From: Saprospiraceae bacterium
GTDB lineage: Bacteria > Bacteroidota > Bacteroidia > Chitinophagales > Saprospiraceae
Direction: 5' to 3'
Length of the DNA stretch: 25,331 nucleotides
Assembly: GCA_013002625.1 (NCBI GenBank)
Contig: JABDJE010000235.1
Location: 1 to 25,331, forward strand
In this document: positions 23,123 through 25,331 of the stretch, piece after piece
Position numbering within the stretch: the stretch's first letter is position 1
Layout of the letters: every line of letters starts with the position of its first letter
Notes under the pieces: model-generated
Database searches by the model: none
Told to the model about the DNA's origin: nothing
What the model saw: the letters and a program-made list of their open reading frames with translations, nothing else
Program-made: the position numbers and the translations under genes

Positions 23123-23782
23123 ATGAAAGGGATACTTACACTATTAATCGCTGTCATCTCAATTTCAGTTTACGGACAGGTAGAAGAAACAAAACATTTA
23201 TTGTCTTTTGGACACCAGAATGGCTATGTAATTGAACATGATGGCGCAGACGAAAAGATGGTTTATAAATTTTTAGAAGACCATTATAAGAAATATGGGA
23301 AGGTTAAAAGGAATAAGAAAGCGGGAGAGTGGAGTTGTGAATCCTGCCAGATTGGCGTCATATCATCATCTCCAATGGATGTCTATTTCAAAGTAAAGGA
23401 AGGTAAAGGGCTTACATCGAGCTACCACTTTTTTGATGAAGGCACACAGTTTATTTCCAGTGAAAATAGCGCGGATGCAAGTAAGAAGATCAATAACTTC
23501 CTGACCAATGTGTTTTATGAAGTCAAGCGTGATGTTATTAAAATGGAGTTGGAAGAGGAAGAAAAGATTTTGAAAGACTTCGAAAAGGATTTATCCAAAC
23601 TGGAAAAGAAAAACAAAGACCTCCATGAGGATATCGAAGACTATAAGAAGAAAATTATTGAAGCTGAAGAAGACATTGAAAAAAACCTGGAGGAACAGGC
23701 AGATATGAAAATGAGTATTGAAAAACAGACGCGTAATGTCAGTGAGATTACCAAGAAGCTGAACAACGTAGGAAAAGGATAA
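23123..23782 (+). CDS. Exported protein of unknown function with C-terminal coiled coil
   Basis: A 219-residue protein with a signal peptide (MKGILTLLIAVISISVYGQ), a compact domain (about 20-135) containing a C72-E-S-C75 pair, and a long, highly charged helix (about 137-219, E/K/D-rich with regular L/I spacing) that should form a coiled coil. The CxxC lacks the thioredoxin context and might bind a metal or form a disulfide. I do not recognise a family. It is monocistronic, with its own terminator, between the ABC operon (divergent) and dnaB. Confidence 0.8.
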   Translation: MKGILTLLIAVISISVYGQVEETKHLLSFGHQNGYVIEHDGADEKMVYKFLEDHYKKYGKVKRNKKAGEWSCESCQIGVISSSPMDVYFKVKEGKGLTSSYHFFDEGTQFISSENSADASKKINNFLTNVFYEVKRDVIKMELEEEEKILKDFEKDLSKLEKKNKDLHEDIEDYKKKIIEAEEDIEKNLEEQADMKMSIEKQTRNVSEITKKLNNVGKG

Positions 23783-23802
23783 TTCACAATAAATTTTTCA
23801 AC

Positions 23803-23834
23803 AAGGTCAGTATATTCCATACTGGCCTTTTTTT
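23803..23834 (+). terminator. Rho-independent terminator after the coiled-coil gene
   Basis: AAGGTCAGTAT (23803-23813) pairs with ATACTGGCCTT (23819-23829), 11 pairs with one U-G, around ATTCC, followed by T-rich sequence. Confidence 0.9.
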
Positions 23835-23903
23835 ATATATACTATTGCTGAATCGCTTGTATTATGATATCTTATATATATAATATTTCATCATTTGATG
23901 AAT

Positions 23904-23934
23904 CTATTAACATTATTCAGACGTTATTAACATT
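23904..23934. repeat. Paired TATTAACATT motif upstream of dnaB
   Basis: TATTAACATT occurs at 23905-23914 and 23925-23934, start to start 20 bp (two helical turns), and a third time at 23028-23037 upstream of the coiled-coil gene. The spacing is what a DNA-binding dimer on one face would give, but AT-rich sequence makes chance plausible. Confidence 0.4.
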
Positions 23935-24005
23935 GTAACTAACACTTTTCAACATCATGTATTGGGAGCACTGGCATTCAATGATATGATTAAAAATCAT
24001 AATGT

Positions 24006-24013
24006 TAGCTTTG
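24006..24013 (+). promoter_or_regulatory. Putative -7 element for dnaB
   Basis: TAGCTTTG fits TAnnTTTG, 18 bases before the ATG at 24032. A small dyad ATGATT-aaa-AATCAT (23986-24000) lies directly upstream. No -33 TTG at the normal distance. Confidence 0.4.
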
Positions 24014-24031
24014 TAGGCGATCAAGTAAAAA

Positions 24032-25331
24032 ATGGCAAAGTCAAGTAAGAAAGATATAGGTGGTGATGTAAATCAATTGATGTTTGGAAGGGTTATGCCT
24101 CAGGCATTGGATTTGGAGGAAGCTGTGTTGGGTGCTGCCATGCTTGACAAAGGTGCTTTTTCGATAATTGTTGAAAAATTACGTGCTGAAAGCTTCTATC
24201 ACCCCGGACATCAAATCATTTTTGAAGTGATGACCGAGTTGTTTGCCCACAGCAAACCCATTGATATTCTTACTGTTCACGAGGAACTCAGAAAAAACGG
24301 AAAGCTGGAAGACGTTGGAGGTGTCAACTATCTGATGGAATTGACCAATAAGGTAGCCTCAGCAGCCAACATCGAGTATCATGCGCAGATAATTCTACAG
24401 AAATTTATCCAACGTGCACTGATCGAAGTGTCAACACAAACTATCAGGGAAGCCTACGAGGATTCTAAAGATGTTTTGGAAATGTTGGATGCCGCAGAAC
24501 AAGGCTTATTTGATATTACTGACAAGAACCTGAACACAGGTTTTCAGGCTGTTAGTGCTGTAGCAGCCAAGGTTCAAAAAGAAATAGAAATACTCAGTCA
24601 GCGTGGTGATGGATTGACCGGTGTAACAACAGGATTTGGTGAGTTGGATAAGATGACGAATGGATGGCAGAAATCAGATTTAATTATCATTGCCGCACGT
24701 CCAGGTATGGGTAAGACAGCCTTTACACTTTCCCTCGCAGCGAATGCCGCAGCTGCAAATATTGGAGTTGGAGTGTTTTCCCTTGAGATGGCAGATACAC
24801 AATTGGTACAACGTCTTATATCAATGGAATCCATGGTTGAGGCGAGTAAATTGCGTGAAGGACGATTAAACCAGGATGAGTTTCAAAGACTGCACCAGGC
24901 GGTAGAAACGCTCTCTCAAAAGCCAATATTTATCGATGACACGCCTGCAATTAATATTTTTGAATTGCGCGCCAAGTGCAGACGACTTAAGCAAAATCAT
25001 AATATCGGATTGGTCGTGATTGACTACCTTCAATTGATGTCAGCGGGTGATTCCAGCAAGCGGGGTAATCGTGAACAGGAAATCTCAAGTATATCAAGAG
25101 CCCTGAAGGGGATGGCCAAGGAATTAAGTTTACCTGTAATCGCACTGTCTCAGTTGAGTAGAGCTGTGGAAACAAGAGGAGGAAACAAAAGACCTCAATT
25201 GTCTGACCTTAGGGAATCCGGAGCCATTGAGCAGGATGCCGATGTGGTTGCCTTTGTGTTTCGGGAAGAGCACTATCAGCAAACCGAGGAGAACGAAGGC
25301 ATTGGGGAAATCATTGTGGGTAAGCAACGGA
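24032..25331 (+). CDS. dnaB: Replicative DNA helicase DnaB, 3'-truncated by window edge
   Basis: The first 433 residues of the hexameric helicase that unwinds DNA at the replication fork. The DnaB N-terminal domain spans about 20-125 (MPQALDLEEAVLGAAMLD). The RecA-like domain begins near GVTTGFGELDKMTNGW at about 200, with Walker A ARPGMGKT (K228) and Walker B LVVIDYLQLMS (D331). The ALSQLSRAVETR and LSDLRESGAIEQDADVV segments are textbook. No intein is seen in the Walker or ALSQLSR sites. The ATG at 24032 gives MAKSSKKDIGG, a slightly extended start. The window ends within the motif around VGKQR. Confidence 0.97.
   Translation, partial: MAKSSKKDIGGDVNQLMFGRVMPQALDLEEAVLGAAMLDKGAFSIIVEKLRAESFYHPGHQIIFEVMTELFAHSKPIDILTVHEELRKNGKLEDVGGVNYLMELTNKVASAANIEYHAQIILQKFIQRALIEVSTQTIREAYEDSKDVLEMLDAAEQGLFDITDKNLNTGFQAVSAVAAKVQKEIEILSQRGDGLTGVTTGFGELDKMTNGWQKSDLIIIAARPGMGKTAFTLSLAANAAAANIGVGVFSLEMADTQLVQRLISMESMVEASKLREGRLNQDEFQRLHQAVETLSQKPIFIDDTPAINIFELRAKCRRLKQNHNIGLVVIDYLQLMSAGDSSKRGNREQEISSISRALKGMAKELSLPVIALSQLSRAVETRGGNKRPQLSDLRESGAIEQDADVVAFVFREEHYQQTEENEGIGEIIVGKQR

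Noticed and set aside
24032..25331. Intein in dnaB
   Set aside because: The sequence passes through the Walker A, Walker B and ALSQLSR regions without interruption; only the last part of the gene is unseen.

Overview
The window looks like a chromosomal segment of a Bacteroidota bacterium, plausibly a Saprospiria-type lineage. It has lineage-typical proteins (a DUF3078 outer-membrane protein, an FG-GAP propeller, a BNR/PKD/LamG secreted protein ending in a GC-x-x tail and an LURP/Tubby-fold protein). Putative promoters fit the Bacteroidota TAnnTTTG -7 element, and Shine-Dalgarno sequences are scarce. The housekeeping part (tRNA-Gln, hpt, polA, dnaB) is of moderate GC. A visibly AT-richer block lies at about 260-4000.

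Layout. (1) 2-259 is the C-terminus of an AbgT-family transporter. (2) 260-3981 is an accessory block. It holds a two-gene minus-strand operon (a dCTP-pyrophosphatase/MazG-like enzyme followed by a RecB-like nuclease fused to a DUF2075/SF1 helicase), then an orphan 4-TM protein bracketed by a 45-bp direct repeat. It ends in a tangle of tRNA-Gln 3'-end fragments and terminators, including an exact 82-bp duplication, next to the intact tRNA-Gln(TTG) gene at 3982-4053. (3) 4073-4410 is a hairpin-rich spacer. (4) 4411-6317 (minus) is hpt, coupled to an upstream M28 zinc peptidase gene. (5) 6575-9147 (plus) is a tight operon: ECF sigma factor, 67-aa protein, MscS-like channel, DUF3078 outer-membrane protein. 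(6) 9148-11449 is an FG-GAP seven-repeat secreted protein flanked on both sides by copies of the same terminator and of a hairpin/polA-leader sequence, as if a cassette had been placed there by duplication. (7) 11450-14221 is polA, which overlaps by 4 bp the convergent gene for a 1318-aa secreted multidomain protein. (8) 18345-20167 (plus) holds a TlpA-like thioredoxin and a PaaE-like flavo-iron-sulfur reductase. (9) 20171-22922 (minus) is a NatA/NatB-type ABC exporter operon plus an LURP-like protein. (10) 23123-23782 is a secreted coiled-coil protein. (11) 24032 to the end is dnaB, 5' part.

Best candidates for something undescribed: the dCTPase/MazG plus nuclease-helicase pair with its neighbouring 4-TM protein beside a scarred tRNA gene (possible anti-phage module); the sigma/67-aa/MscS/DUF3078 envelope operon; and the FG-GAP cassette embedded between duplicated polA-leader sequences. 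All functional statements come from reading motifs by eye; no database search was possible.
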